In this document: in pieces, positions 1-8,949 of the stretch
Layout of the letters: every line of letters begins with the position of its first letter
Numbering within the stretch: the first letter of the stretch is position 1
Origin: Reichenbachiella carrageenanivorans
GTDB lineage: Bacteria > Bacteroidota > Bacteroidia > Cytophagales > Cyclobacteriaceae
Assembly (NCBI RefSeq): GCF_025639805.1
Contig: NZ_CP106735.1
Span: 2,575,501 to 2,639,500, forward strand
Reading direction: 5' to 3'
Length of the DNA: 64,000 nucleotides
Notes under the pieces: generated by a model
Database searches by the model: none
Seen by the model: the letters and a program-made list of their open reading frames with translations, nothing else
What the model was told of the DNA's origin: nothing
Translations under genes and position numbers: made by a program

Positions 1-195
1 CAGACCAATACCGAAAGAAGAGAGGACATCATCATTTCTCTATTGAATGAAGAACATGAGCCTGTAATGACCTGGACAGTAACTAATGCTTTCCCAGTGA
101 AAATTTCAGGGCCAGATCTTAAATCCGACGCTAACGAAATAGCCTTGGAATCAATCGAGTTGGCACATGAAGGAATAGAGCAAACTGCTGGCTAA
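1..195 (+). CDS. eCIS inner-tube protein (T4 gp19-like), 3' end only
   Basis: The reading frame is open from the first base and stops at 193-195, giving the last 64 residues of a protein whose start lies outside the window. The visible part contains WTVTNAFPVKISGPDL and ends ALESIELAHEGIE. This is the conserved C-terminal strand pattern of phage T4 gp19-type tube proteins (Afp1/Afp5 family), in which a short motif around W..NA.P.K..G..L precedes I..IEL.H.G. The next gene has the same pattern, so two tube paralogues stand in tandem. In this family the protein polymerises into the rigid inner tube driven out by sheath contraction. Truncation is due to the window edge only. Confidence 0.8.
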   Translation, partial: QTNTERREDIIISLLNEEHEPVMTWTVTNAFPVKISGPDLKSDANEIALESIELAHEGIEQTAG

Positions 196-225
196 GCAGA
201 GTGCTGTTTTTAAGGGAAAGGACTT

Positions 226-723
226 ATGAAGAAAACTAGTATGGCGGCTAACAATGAATACCCATTGACAGGGTATAGGTTTGTAATTAATTTTGAAGGA
301 GCTAAAACGCTCGGTAATAAAGCCACGGATGGTAGCGATGCTAGTTTTCAAGAAATATCAGGCATAAGTGCAGAAATCCCTGTGGAGGAAATCCAAGAAG
401 GTGGGGAGAATCGGTTTGTACACCGACTCCCCCAACCTATCCGGTATTCAAATCTCATTTTGAAACGAGGGCTGACACAGAAAACTTCCGAATTGACCAA
501 TTGGTGCAAGACCACCATGGAGGGAGGGCTCAGGAAGCCGATCGAACTAAAGCAAGTAGTGGTTCAGCTTCTCGACGAAGAAAACAAACCCGTATTGGGT
601 TGGAGTTTTTTGAATGCCTACCCTGTCAAATGGGAATATTCTGCCCTGGAAGCCTCTAAAGGAGACATATTCATTCAAACAGTAGAGTTGTCCCATCAAG
701 GTTTTGTAGAATTAGACATGTGA
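226..723 (+). CDS. eCIS inner-tube protein, T4 gp19-like (Afp5-type)
   Basis: This 165-aa protein has the gp19 tail-tube fold signature: an N-terminal YRFVINFEG strand (residues ~18-26), a central FQEISGISAEIPVEEIQEGGEN segment, and a C-terminal WSFLNAYPVKWEYSALEA stretch followed by IQTVELSHQGF. Its length fits Afp5/Pvc5 tube proteins. In Afp-type particles such a minor tube paralogue caps the tube base next to the LysM adaptor, and it lies just before the genes for exactly those parts. It starts 30 bp after the preceding tube gene and is almost certainly in the same operon. A second in-frame ATG at 241 is possible. The assignment to the Afp5 rather than Afp1 role is by position only. Confidence 0.88.
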   Translation: MKKTSMAANNEYPLTGYRFVINFEGAKTLGNKATDGSDASFQEISGISAEIPVEEIQEGGENRFVHRLPQPIRYSNLILKRGLTQKTSELTNWCKTTMEGGLRKPIELKQVVVQLLDEENKPVLGWSFLNAYPVKWEYSALEASKGDIFIQTVELSHQGFVELDM

Positions 724-728
724 TCCCA

Positions 729-902
729 ATGGCCATAGAAATAAAGGAATTAAAAGTAATCATGCAGGTCAAAGACCCGCACTCGAGCACTGGAGCAAAA
801 GTTGAATTTGAAAAAAATATGGAACAGCGAATTGTCGAAGAAAGCGTACGGAAAAGCGTAGAAATCGTGACTAAAAAGCTAGAACGGCTTTTCGAACGAT
901 AA
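729..902 (+). CDS. DUF5908-type small eCIS protein (Afp6 position)
   Basis: This is a 57-aa protein beginning MAIEIKELKVIM. The start at 729 is preferred over the in-frame GTG at 720 because small proteins of the DUF5908 type usually begin with M-[AP]-IEI-x-EL. The C-terminal half is charged and probably helical (ERIVEES-like, ending KKLERLFER). Proteins of this kind sit between the tube gene and the LysM gene in Bacteroidota eCIS clusters, where afp6 lies in the Serratia prophage. Its role in the particle is not established. It begins six bases after the upstream stop and is followed by a 57-bp gap before the LysM gene. Confidence 0.7.
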   Translation: MAIEIKELKVIMQVKDPHSSTGAKVEFEKNMEQRIVEESVRKSVEIVTKKLERLFER

Positions 903-959
903 CCCAATGGGGCTATTCATCTATAAACCCTAACCTACTTATTCCAACCATACTTAACC

Positions 960-1652
960 ATGCAAAACACAGGAAATTCAGATTCACTTCAAACGAAGGT
1001 TAAATTTATAGCCTATAGCGATGAAAAGGGCAAAGAAAAAAAAGGGACGCCTTATGAAGTGAAAATCAACCCTGCTTCAATTAGTCACAACAAGTCAATC
1101 GCCTATACCACGGAGGAGCAAGTCAAAGGCAGTATTGATCGAACCCATGCGTTTAAGCATATCAATGCAGAAACAATCAGCCTCGAAATCGTGATAGATG
1201 GAACGGGCGCTGGTGGAGCACTCAATGTAGTAGAAGATGTGAGTGAAGAGATAAAAAAATTAGAAGAAGTAGTATACCATTACGATGGTGAAATGCACGA
1301 AACCAATTATGTAGGGATTGTTTGGGGTGATTTAATGTTCTTTGGTCGATTGACCAATCTTGATTTTGCACATACGCTATTCAAACCAAGTGGACAACCA
1401 CTAAGAACAAAGGTGAAAATGTCGTTTGTGAGCTCTAAGGGTATGTCGGCACAAGCCTTAGAAATGAATGTAAGTTCTCCTGATTTGAGTCACTTGGTCA
1501 CCGTGACCATAGGAGATACTTTGCCTTTGATGTGTCAAAGGATATATAAATCAAGTCAGTATTACCTACAGGTGGCTAGACTCAACGGCTTGACTGATTT
1601 TAGGAATTTAGAACCTGGGAGACAGCTTTTGTTCCCACCTATAAAAAAGTAA
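960..1652 (+). CDS. eCIS LysM-domain tube-baseplate adaptor (Afp7-like)
   Basis: This is a 230-aa protein with an N-terminal gp53-like region (KVKFIAYSDEKGK... KINPASISHNKSI, residues ~12-45) and a C-terminal LysM motif at residues ~176-228 (HLVTVTIGDTLPLMCQRIY, then LARLNGL-like and LEPGRQLLFPP). In Afp and PVC particles the homologue glues the first tube ring to the spike and baseplate. Its position directly before the VgrG-like spike gene (3 bp between stop and next start) fits that role. The start at 960 follows a short AT-rich leader with no Shine-Dalgarno sequence, which is usual for Bacteroidota. Confidence 0.9.
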   Translation: MQNTGNSDSLQTKVKFIAYSDEKGKEKKGTPYEVKINPASISHNKSIAYTTEEQVKGSIDRTHAFKHINAETISLEIVIDGTGAGGALNVVEDVSEEIKKLEEVVYHYDGEMHETNYVGIVWGDLMFFGRLTNLDFAHTLFKPSGQPLRTKVKMSFVSSKGMSAQALEMNVSSPDLSHLVTVTIGDTLPLMCQRIYKSSQYYLQVARLNGLTDFRNLEPGRQLLFPPIKK

Positions 1653-1655
1653 ATA

Positions 1656-3458
1656 ATGGCAGGGAAAGGAGCAATGAGTGCAAGCGCAGGAGGAGTAGTT
1701 ACTTATAAAATTAAAAGTGAAGGTCAAGAGTTGCCAGGTGAATACCTGCCATTTTCTATTAGAGTGTCCAAAGAACTCAATAGAATCTCTTATGCGAGAA
1801 TAGAATTTTATGAAGGAGGGGTAGGTGAGACGGTAGAGTATGGCGTTACGGAGTCGGGCTTCTTTGAACCTGGCAAGGAAATAACCATTCAATTGGGGTA
1901 TTCATCTGATGACGAAGATGTGTTTACGGGTATTGTCACCAAACATGCGATGAAGGTTACCGAATCGGGATCTTTCATGCTTCAGATTGAATGCAGAGAC
2001 AAGGCAACCAAGATGACCATTGGGAGAAAGAATCAAATTTTCAATGAAAAGTCGGATAGCGATATTATCAAACAGCTCATAGAAGGCAATGGGTTGACCG
2101 CCAAAGTGGATGCGACCAGCACAAAACACCCTGAAATGGTGCAGCACTATGCGACGGATTGGGATTTTGTTATGACCAGAGCTGAGGCCAATAATCTAGT
2201 GGTGGTGAATGCCGATGGAGGAGTGACCGTGGTTGCGCCAAGTAAGCCAGGAGGGGATGACTTGGAAGCCAGGTTTGGTCAGAATATATTGGCATTTGAA
2301 GGTGCCATGGATGCAAGGACACAGCATGAGGAAGTTAGTGCAGTGTCTTGGGATCAAGACACACAGGAAATAGTGGAATCCACCAGCACCACTGCAAGAG
2401 TGGACGCTCACCAAGGAAATGTCACTTCGTCGGCGCTTTCTGACGCCATAGGCAACTCAGTTTTCCACATGCAGAGCGGAGCCAATGTCCCACAGTCCGT
2501 TTTGCAAGCATGGAGTGATGCCAAAATACAAAAATCGAGGCTTTCGAAAATATGCGGAACCATTAAAATATTGGGTATAGCTAAAGCAGCACCCAATACT
2601 TATATAGAAATAGAGGGGCTAAGTCCTACTTTCGACGGAACGGCCTTCATCAGTGGCGTAAGTCATGCCGTCGAAGAGGGTACTTGGGTGACAGAGCTGC
2701 ACATTGGGCTGTCTGAAAAGTGGTATACAGAGCAGATGAGTGAAATAGAAGCCCCCTCTGCTTCGGGGTTGATCCCCGGGATCAAAGGCCTTCATATAGG
2801 AAAGGTGAAACAAATACACGATGATCCGAATGGGGAATTTAGAGTGAAGGTGGCGGTGCCTGAACTACAACAAGATAATATGCCCATATGGGCTCGAATG
2901 AGCAATATGTACAGCTCATTAGAAACGGGCTTCTTTTTTATGCCCGAGGTAGATGATGAGGTCATTCTTGGCTTTCTTAACAATGACCCCAATTACCCAG
3001 TCATACTTGGGTCATTGTATAATAAGATGAATACCCCGATGTACACACCTACTGAGGAGAATGAAATAAAATCCATACTCACCAAGAGTAAGCTGGAAAT
3101 TAAGTTTGATGAGAAACTGAAAATTTTAACCCTGACCACGCCTGGAGTTCAACAAATCGTATTGGATGATGATGCCAAGTCTATCACTTTGACGGATGAT
3201 GCCAATAAAAATAAGGTGGTATTGGGATCAGACGGAATTTTATTAGAGTCCCAAAAGGATATTGTTATGAAAGCACAAGGGAATATTACGCTTACCGCTA
3301 CAGGCAACGCCGAAATTAAAGCCACGGGAGATTTTGCAGGAGAAGGCATGAACGTGGCTTTGAAGGGCTCTGCGAGCTTTGCTGCAGAAGGCCCTCAGGC
3401 AGAACTCAAAGGTTCGGCGATGACTACTATTTCAGGGGGAATTGTTCAGATAAACTAA
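1656..3458 (+). CDS. eCIS spike protein, VgrG/gp27-gp5-like (Afp8-like)
   Basis: This 600-aa protein has the usual VgrG order. Residues ~15-365 form the gp27-like hub (for example KELNRISYARIEFYEGG and YATDWDFVMTRAEANN). Residues ~378-470 form the gp5-type OB-fold (GKVKQIHDDPNGEFRVKVAVP, then VDDEVILGFLNNDP and ILGSLYN). Residues ~490-600 are a repetitive beta-strand tail that should form the trimeric needle (ITLTATGNAEIKATGDFAGEG). No enzymatic extension follows the needle, so toxin activity must come from separate cargo. It is the central baseplate spike onto which the PAAR tip, encoded next, would dock. Confidence 0.93.
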   Translation: MAGKGAMSASAGGVVTYKIKSEGQELPGEYLPFSIRVSKELNRISYARIEFYEGGVGETVEYGVTESGFFEPGKEITIQLGYSSDDEDVFTGIVTKHAMKVTESGSFMLQIECRDKATKMTIGRKNQIFNEKSDSDIIKQLIEGNGLTAKVDATSTKHPEMVQHYATDWDFVMTRAEANNLVVVNADGGVTVVAPSKPGGDDLEARFGQNILAFEGAMDARTQHEEVSAVSWDQDTQEIVESTSTTARVDAHQGNVTSSALSDAIGNSVFHMQSGANVPQSVLQAWSDAKIQKSRLSKICGTIKILGIAKAAPNTYIEIEGLSPTFDGTAFISGVSHAVEEGTWVTELHIGLSEKWYTEQMSEIEAPSASGLIPGIKGLHIGKVKQIHDDPNGEFRVKVAVPELQQDNMPIWARMSNMYSSLETGFFFMPEVDDEVILGFLNNDPNYPVILGSLYNKMNTPMYTPTEENEIKSILTKSKLEIKFDEKLKILTLTTPGVQQIVLDDDAKSITLTDDANKNKVVLGSDGILLESQKDIVMKAQGNITLTATGNAEIKATGDFAGEGMNVALKGSASFAAEGPQAELKGSAMTTISGGIVQIN

Positions 3459-3464
3459 GAAAAT

Positions 3465-3755
3465 ATGCCAATAGCAGCAGTAATGGGAGATAATCATGTG
3501 TGCCCTATGGTCACAGGTACAGTGCCTCATGTGGGCGGTCCACTAGTTGGGCCAGGAGAGCCTACCGTGCTGATCGGAGGGAAACCTGCCGCAGTATTGG
3601 GAGATACGGCTGTCTGCGTAGGCCCTCCAGATAGCGTGGCGATGGGATCGTTTACGGTCTTGATTGGAGGCAAACCAGCCGTTCGGGTAGGAGATACTTG
3701 TGGCCATGGTGGAGTAGTAGTAGGTCCAGGTGTACCTACCGTAATGATAGGATGA
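3465..3755 (+). CDS. PAAR-repeat spike tip protein (Afp10-like)
   Basis: This 96-aa protein consists entirely of PAAR-type repeats: VLIGGKPAAVLGDTAVC and VLIGGKPAVRVGDTCGHGG, each followed by a glycine-rich turn, ending GPGVPTVMIG. His and Cys residues (DNHVCP, DTAVC, DTCGHGG) could supply the tip metal-binding site typical of this family. There is no N- or C-terminal extension, so it is a plain tip and not an evolved PAAR toxin. It starts 6 bp after the spike gene. Its order before gp25 is swapped relative to the Serratia afp9-afp10 order, as seen in many other clusters of the family. Confidence 0.93.
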   Translation: MPIAAVMGDNHVCPMVTGTVPHVGGPLVGPGEPTVLIGGKPAAVLGDTAVCVGPPDSVAMGSFTVLIGGKPAVRVGDTCGHGGVVVGPGVPTVMIG

Positions 3756-3768
3756 AATACGAAGAGTA

Positions 3769-4206
3769 ATGAAACATAAGAAGTCATTTTTGGGTGTAGG
3801 GTGGAAGTTTCCTCCAAGCTTTGATCGAAAGTTGGGTAGTGTCATGCTCGTATCGGAGGAGGACGATATTCGTGAGAGCCTTTTTATTTTGCTTTCGACC
3901 AAACCTGGAGAGCGAATCATGACCCCAGAGTTTGGATGCAATCTACACTTCGTGGTTTTTGAAAATATAGACGCCTCTCTGATGACCGAAATTCGAAATG
4001 TGATCGAGCAGGCTGTCTTGTATTTTGAGCCGAGGATTACATTAGAAAAAATCAATATCGTACAAGATCCAGCAGATATGTCTAATCTGAATATAGAACT
4101 GATCTATACTGTGAGAAAAACCAACACCAGAAGTAATATGGTATACCCATTCTATATTATCGAGGGTACCAATGTCCAACACAAACCTAAAACCAAATCG
4201 GAGTAA
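3769..4206 (+). CDS. Baseplate wedge protein, gp25/lysozyme-like (Afp9-like)
   Basis: This 145-aa protein shows the gp25 family pattern: LVSEEDDIRESLFILLSTKPGERIMTPEFGCNL at residues ~24-56, containing the conserved I..ai..iL.t..GeR.m.p.fGc.l motif. A C-terminal strand region follows. In T4 and eCIS particles gp25 joins the baseplate wedge to the first sheath ring and is required for sheath assembly. The stop codon (4204-4206) directly abuts the next start codon, so the two genes are translationally linked. Confidence 0.92.
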   Translation: MKHKKSFLGVGWKFPPSFDRKLGSVMLVSEEDDIRESLFILLSTKPGERIMTPEFGCNLHFVVFENIDASLMTEIRNVIEQAVLYFEPRITLEKINIVQDPADMSNLNIELIYTVRKTNTRSNMVYPFYIIEGTNVQHKPKTKSE

Positions 4207-7200
4207 GTGTCTATTATGAAATTAGATAGGAAGAGATTTAAGAATTTAGGTTCAGCTCAAAAGAATAGGTTTTTTGAGGCCATGGATAAAGAGTACGTCA
4301 AGATAGACGAGAAGAGCTTCGAAGATCATTTGGTCTTCGCTTCACGTTTGTCTAAGTTTTTTAGTTTCTACGGAGACGACAATAAAATACAAGGAGATTG
4401 GTCTCACTTCTTCTCAGACGATGTAGTTGTTCTTTCTTCTATTATTGATGTAGACCCCGCTAAAATTGAACGTAGGTTCAAATCATATATCAATAAAATA
4501 GCACTGTTCAAACGCTCCGAAAAGAAGAAAAAATATTTGTTGCGCTGCTTTTTGGAGGTGTATACGATAGCGAAGGATTTCGACAATTGGTACTTGCGTT
4601 TCAAAGAGGTAGAACATTTTTCTCAAGTCCAGCTGACAGTGCGTGTAGAGATAGATAGTGCTATTAGCACTAAGCTAGCCCCAGCACTTCGAAAATTCAA
4701 AACATTATATGGACATAGCTTTGACAAGCCAACTAAAAAAGTAAATCCTGAAATAGACTTTGATGCATTCAGCCCGATATGGGGACTGACTCAAGGGGAT
4801 ACGGCATCGTATAAAGGAAAAGCCAAGGAAGGCGAGGAAGAAGAGCTGCTCAGAACGATCCAAAATGTGTTTCAGAGCTTTTACGAAACACTGCTCTACC
4901 TCAAGACCAAAACGCCAGGATATCTCCAGCATGCTATGGAGAGTGACACACATTTCCCTGAAGTAGCTTTGTATCTCGCCTTTTTGAAACTCTATACCTA
5001 TACGCAAGACAATATCAATGACCTGACAGGTAAGCATCTTGATTTTTATTATAAAGAAATACTGACACAAGTCTCTAGTGGATCTCAAGTAGACAAAATC
5101 TACTTGCAGATGGTGCTAGATCAGGGAGCCCGTACCACCAAAGTGCCAGCCCAAACCAAATTTATAGGAGTAGATGCTCGCTTCAATGACGATGTCGTGT
5201 ACCGTTCTGTCGAAGATTTACTTGTCAGTCAAGCCAAGATCAAGAAAATATATGCTGTATTTGTAGACCAAACGATGTTGACTTTGGGCGAAAAGCAAAT
5301 AAGAAAAATAGACAACATCCTGTTTTCTGAATTGTCTATGTCTGCATTGACCACCGACCTAGGAGGACAAGATCATGCAGGACATACTTCTGTAGCCTTG
5401 TTTGGCGAGGATCAAGGGGGTAAGGGGCATCTGGAAAAAACGATGGAAGATGCCAAAGTTGGTTTTGCTTTTAGTTCACCTAACTTATATCTCAAAGGAG
5501 GATTTAGAGATATTGAAATCTCTATTCAACTCAATGATGAGGCCTACGATCAGTTGATCGTACAGCTGACGGCACTAGGAAAAGCAGTGAAAGATGAAAT
5601 CAATGAATTTTTCATCAAAGCATTTACCGCCTCATTTGTCATCTCACTATCTACGGCCGAAGGCTGGATGTCTATCGATCAGTACATCGTGAAGCGAGAT
5701 GATAAAAAGAAGACCGTTAGTTTCACCTTTGATCTGACCAATACAGACCCTGCTGTTATCGGTTACGACCCAAATATTCATGGAGGAGGGTATTCCTCCG
5801 AATTGCCAATCGTACAGTTTATACTCAATAGTCAGACATTTATCTATCCTTACACCTTGTTGTCTCTATTGGAGATAGAGCAGGTTTGGTTTCATGTAAA
5901 AGTCAAAAAACTAAAGCATTTGCAGTTGCACAACAACATTGGTCAGCTGAGCCCTGATGCTCCATTTTTTCCCTTTGGCCCAAGCCCTAAATCTGGAGCT
6001 TACTTCGTCGTAGGTAGCAACGAAGCCTTTAGCAAAACGCTAGACGACATCAAACTCAATGTAGAATGGTTTGATCTGCCACTGCACAAAGAAGGTTTCA
6101 AAGAACACTATAAAGGATATGGCAAGGATTTAAACAACAGTTCTTTTGAAGTCAAACTTTCTATACTGGATGGCGGGTACTGGAAGCCGCAAGACAAAGG
6201 CGCACAGCAGAAGTTAAAATTATTCAGAACGGTAAATGGAGGCACTGAACATGAACCCATGCCTAATGGAGAACTTTCTGAACTGTCTGTGTTCTCAAAC
6301 ATCGACGCCAAGAAGGTGAATCAATCACCAGATTATGGTGAAATCACCAACACCGACCAATTGTCTTCGCTCTCGACTAGAGGCTATCTCAAGCTGGAAT
6401 TATCCAGTCCTATACACGGTTTTGGCCATGGGGTATATCCTGCGGTTTTGTCCGAAACCATCATGGAAAATGCCAAACGAGGATTGTTTAAAACCAAGAG
6501 TGCATCGAAGCAAAAAGAGGCACCCAACCAACCGTATACGCCCCAGATAAAAACCATTTCTTTAGACTACACTTCTTCAGCGGCTATTTCGCTGGTAGAG
6601 CGAGGGCAGAAAAAAGCAGAGAGCACGGGGCAGATCTTTCACATTCATCCTTTTGGCCTGCAGCAAGTGCATCCAGAGGAAATGCATCGAAAAACTTTCC
6701 TGTTGCCTCACTACGATTACGAAGGGGCGGCCTATTTTGGCTTCGCTGATTTGAGTCCGTCCGAAACAGTGACCATACTGTTCGAATTGATCGATGAATA
6801 CACCGAGTCTTCGGAGGAGGGGCTGCCAGACATACAATGGAGTTATTTGGTCAAAGACCAATGGTTGCCATTGGCGGCATCCAGAATCGTTAAAGATGAA
6901 ACCAATCATTTTTTGAAAACGGGTGTGATCCAAATCGCCTTGCCCGATGGCCTCGAAAAAAACAATACCATTTTGGACCCCAACTTATACTGGTTGCGAG
7001 CTGCTGTGGTGAAAAATATCAATACGGTATCGTCCCTTATCAGTGTGGCAACTAATGTCACACAGGCCGTATTGTCTAATCTCGATTCGGTTTCTGAGGA
7101 TTATTTAAAAGAACCACTGCCCAAAGGAACGGTCAAGCGTCTGGTCAATCACATTCCTGGGATAAAGGAAGTCAAACAATCTTTGGCCTCTTTCGATGGC

Positions 7201-7971
7201 GTCTCGGCTGAGCAGTCGGATCAGTTTCATACCAGAGTAGCCGAGAGGTTAAGACACAAAAGCAGAGCCGTCACTTCGTGGGACTACGAGCGAATGATCT
7301 TGGAAAAATTTCCTGAAATAGCACATGTGACCTGTCTGGCCAACATGACCAGCAAGAGCACCCATGCCCCAGGCAATGCCTTGATGGTGGTCATACCACG
7401 TCAGAGCGATTCTGCCAATAGAAATGAGCCCATGGTGAGTAGTGAGGTGCTCATCAATATAAAGTCGTATCTCAAAAATTATGCTTCACCATTTGTGAAA
7501 AATGAAATTAGAAACCCAAACTATGAGCGGATCAAGATCATTTGTGCGGTAAAATTTAACGAAGGGTCTAATCATGGCTACTATATTCAAAAACTCAATG
7601 AGCAGATCAACCACTACCTACGAGGTACGTTGCTGTCGCATGCTAAAAAAATAGAGCTTGGAGGCAGTTTGAATAGTTCAGATCTCTTGAGTTTCATCCG
7701 TACGCTGCCTTATGTCAACCTGATCACTGGGTTTTCTATGATTCAAGTGTCACGAGATGTAAATGGGGAATATCAGCTGGTAGACACAGCCAGAGAAGGC
7801 GCAGGTGACATTGGAGGGTCACTTCATGCCACCAAACCTTGGTCGGTGCTCGTGCCTGCGCCAGAGCATCAGATTTCAGTGATCAAGCATGAAGGGATGG
7901 ATGCACAGGATTCACGTCAGGCAGGTATAGACCTGTTGGAACTAGGCCATGATTTTGTTATAGAGGAGTAA
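4207..7971 (+). CDS. Large baseplate J-like protein (Afp11-like)
   Basis: This 1254-aa protein is the largest structural gene in the cluster. Residues ~1000-1200 carry the J-type baseplate region: FHTRVAERLRHKSRAVTSWDYE, then ILEKFPEIAHVTCL, followed by VNLITGFSM near the end. This R.SERLRHK.RA.t.WDYE motif is typical of Afp11-like wedge proteins. The N-terminal ~800 residues show no motif I recognise and probably make the large wedge body. Translation may start at the GTG at 4207, which abuts the preceding stop, or at the ATG at 4216. The wedge function is from family knowledge. Confidence 0.85.
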   Translation: MSIMKLDRKRFKNLGSAQKNRFFEAMDKEYVKIDEKSFEDHLVFASRLSKFFSFYGDDNKIQGDWSHFFSDDVVVLSSIIDVDPAKIERRFKSYINKIALFKRSEKKKKYLLRCFLEVYTIAKDFDNWYLRFKEVEHFSQVQLTVRVEIDSAISTKLAPALRKFKTLYGHSFDKPTKKVNPEIDFDAFSPIWGLTQGDTASYKGKAKEGEEEELLRTIQNVFQSFYETLLYLKTKTPGYLQHAMESDTHFPEVALYLAFLKLYTYTQDNINDLTGKHLDFYYKEILTQVSSGSQVDKIYLQMVLDQGARTTKVPAQTKFIGVDARFNDDVVYRSVEDLLVSQAKIKKIYAVFVDQTMLTLGEKQIRKIDNILFSELSMSALTTDLGGQDHAGHTSVALFGEDQGGKGHLEKTMEDAKVGFAFSSPNLYLKGGFRDIEISIQLNDEAYDQLIVQLTALGKAVKDEINEFFIKAFTASFVISLSTAEGWMSIDQYIVKRDDKKKTVSFTFDLTNTDPAVIGYDPNIHGGGYSSELPIVQFILNSQTFIYPYTLLSLLEIEQVWFHVKVKKLKHLQLHNNIGQLSPDAPFFPFGPSPKSGAYFVVGSNEAFSKTLDDIKLNVEWFDLPLHKEGFKEHYKGYGKDLNNSSFEVKLSILDGGYWKPQDKGAQQKLKLFRTVNGGTEHEPMPNGELSELSVFSNIDAKKVNQSPDYGEITNTDQLSSLSTRGYLKLELSSPIHGFGHGVYPAVLSETIMENAKRGLFKTKSASKQKEAPNQPYTPQIKTISLDYTSSAAISLVERGQKKAESTGQIFHIHPFGLQQVHPEEMHRKTFLLPHYDYEGAAYFGFADLSPSETVTILFELIDEYTESSEEGLPDIQWSYLVKDQWLPLAASRIVKDETNHFLKTGVIQIALPDGLEKNNTILDPNLYWLRAAVVKNINTVSSLISVATNVTQAVLSNLDSVSEDYLKEPLPKGTVKRLVNHIPGIKEVKQSLASFDGVSAEQSDQFHTRVAERLRHKSRAVTSWDYERMILEKFPEIAHVTCLANMTSKSTHAPGNALMVVIPRQSDSANRNEPMVSSEVLINIKSYLKNYASPFVKNEIRNPNYERIKIICAVKFNEGSNHGYYIQKLNEQINHYLRGTLLSHAKKIELGGSLNSSDLLSFIRTLPYVNLITGFSMIQVSRDVNGEYQLVDTAREGAGDIGGSLHATKPWSVLVPAPEHQISVIKHEGMDAQDSRQAGIDLLELGHDFVIEE

Positions 7972-7999
7972 AACTAAGTAGTCAATAAAGGATTTTAAA

Positions 8000-8740
8000 A
8001 TGTCATTACAGAACAGAGAAACGTTAAAGAATTATTTCAGGAAAGGCACATTGCCGTCCGAGAAAAGCTTTAATGATTTGATTGACTCGCTGATTAATCG
8101 GGTGGATGACGGTATGTCCAAGACCATGGACGACGGCCTGATGCTTGCCCCCATGGGAGATTCCGAAAAGCTTTTGAGTTTTTACAAAAGCATTGAAGAA
8201 AAAAGCCCAGCGTGGAGCTTTGGTATCGATAGAGGAGATGCCAAGTTGAACATCAAAAACCGAATGGGCGAACAGACCATGACCTTGACTCAAGCAGGAA
8301 GGGTAGGGGTCAACAACGAAGACCCAAAATCTGAGTTAGACGTGAATGGGGTCATTACCCAAAGAGGGCGAAGTGGTAGCGCACATACTGGCTGGGTGCC
8401 AGGCAATGGAGAGTGGCATACCATCATAGATGGACTGAACGGCTGCCATGCCTTAGAAATAGTGGCAGGCATCGGAAAAAAGAAAACAGGTAAATACGCT
8501 CTCATGGTAGCCAATGCCCTGTCTACCTATGGCAAATCCAACAGCTCGATAAAAATCATGCACGCCTATTATGGCTCTAGGGCAAATAGAATTCTCTTGA
8601 GATGGAGAGGAGACACCTACAACCACAGGCTGGAACTCAAGACAAGGGCCAACTATGGAGACGGGTTTGGGGTGCAGTTTCATGTATCGGCCTTGTGGCA
8701 CGATACGCTCATGGACGGTAGTTTCCAGCCCAAAGAGTAA
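8000..8740 (+). CDS. Putative short fibre/adhesin subunit of the eCIS baseplate
   Basis: This is a 246-aa protein. The N-terminus (LKNYFRKGTLPSEKSFNDLI, residues ~9-28) looks like a docking peptide found at the start of several Bacteroidota tail-fibre-like proteins. Residues ~97-115 (TLTQAGRVGVNNEDPKSELD) resemble the short triple-stranded stalk common in trimeric fibres, where a GvGin..P...LdV.G pattern precedes the head. The C-terminal ~130 residues are beta-rich with many aromatic residues and should form the head. Its place between two baseplate genes suggests attachment to the wedge and a receptor-binding role in place of a long Afp13-type fibre. Fibre identity is inferred and no family is certain. 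Confidence 0.6.
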   Translation: MSLQNRETLKNYFRKGTLPSEKSFNDLIDSLINRVDDGMSKTMDDGLMLAPMGDSEKLLSFYKSIEEKSPAWSFGIDRGDAKLNIKNRMGEQTMTLTQAGRVGVNNEDPKSELDVNGVITQRGRSGSAHTGWVPGNGEWHTIIDGLNGCHALEIVAGIGKKKTGKYALMVANALSTYGKSNSSIKIMHAYYGSRANRILLRWRGDTYNHRLELKTRANYGDGFGVQFHVSALWHDTLMDGSFQPKE

Positions 8741-8767
8741 TTCTTCAGTATAAAAAAAACAAAGACA

Positions 8768-8917
8768 ATGGACAAAGAAGTAGAGTTGAAAGTAAGTGCT
8801 CAGGAGGTGAAACTCATTTTTCAAGCGCTGGGTAAGTTGCCATTTGAAGAGGTGTATGATTTGATAGGCAAGCTCAACGATCAAGTAAATGACCAGGTCA
8901 ACGACCAGTCAAAGTAA
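8768..8917 (+). CDS. Conserved-looking 49-aa eCIS-associated small protein
   Basis: An ATG at 8768 opens a 49-codon frame ending at the TAA at 8915-8917, placed between the fibre gene and the second baseplate gene with ordinary spacing on both sides. The peptide starts MDKEVELKVSAQEVKLIFQ and continues ALGKLPFEEVYDLIGKLN, followed by a short NDQ repeat. The predicted form is one strand, a helix, a GxLPF turn and a second helix. Small proteins with an ALG.lPF..VY.LI core occur in phage and tail-like loci as I recall. The operon gap is filled by this ORF in frame with good codon use. Function is unknown. Confidence 0.6.
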   Translation: MDKEVELKVSAQEVKLIFQALGKLPFEEVYDLIGKLNDQVNDQVNDQSK

Positions 8918-8949
8918 GAAGTAAAATTTAAAAACCAATCATTCATATA

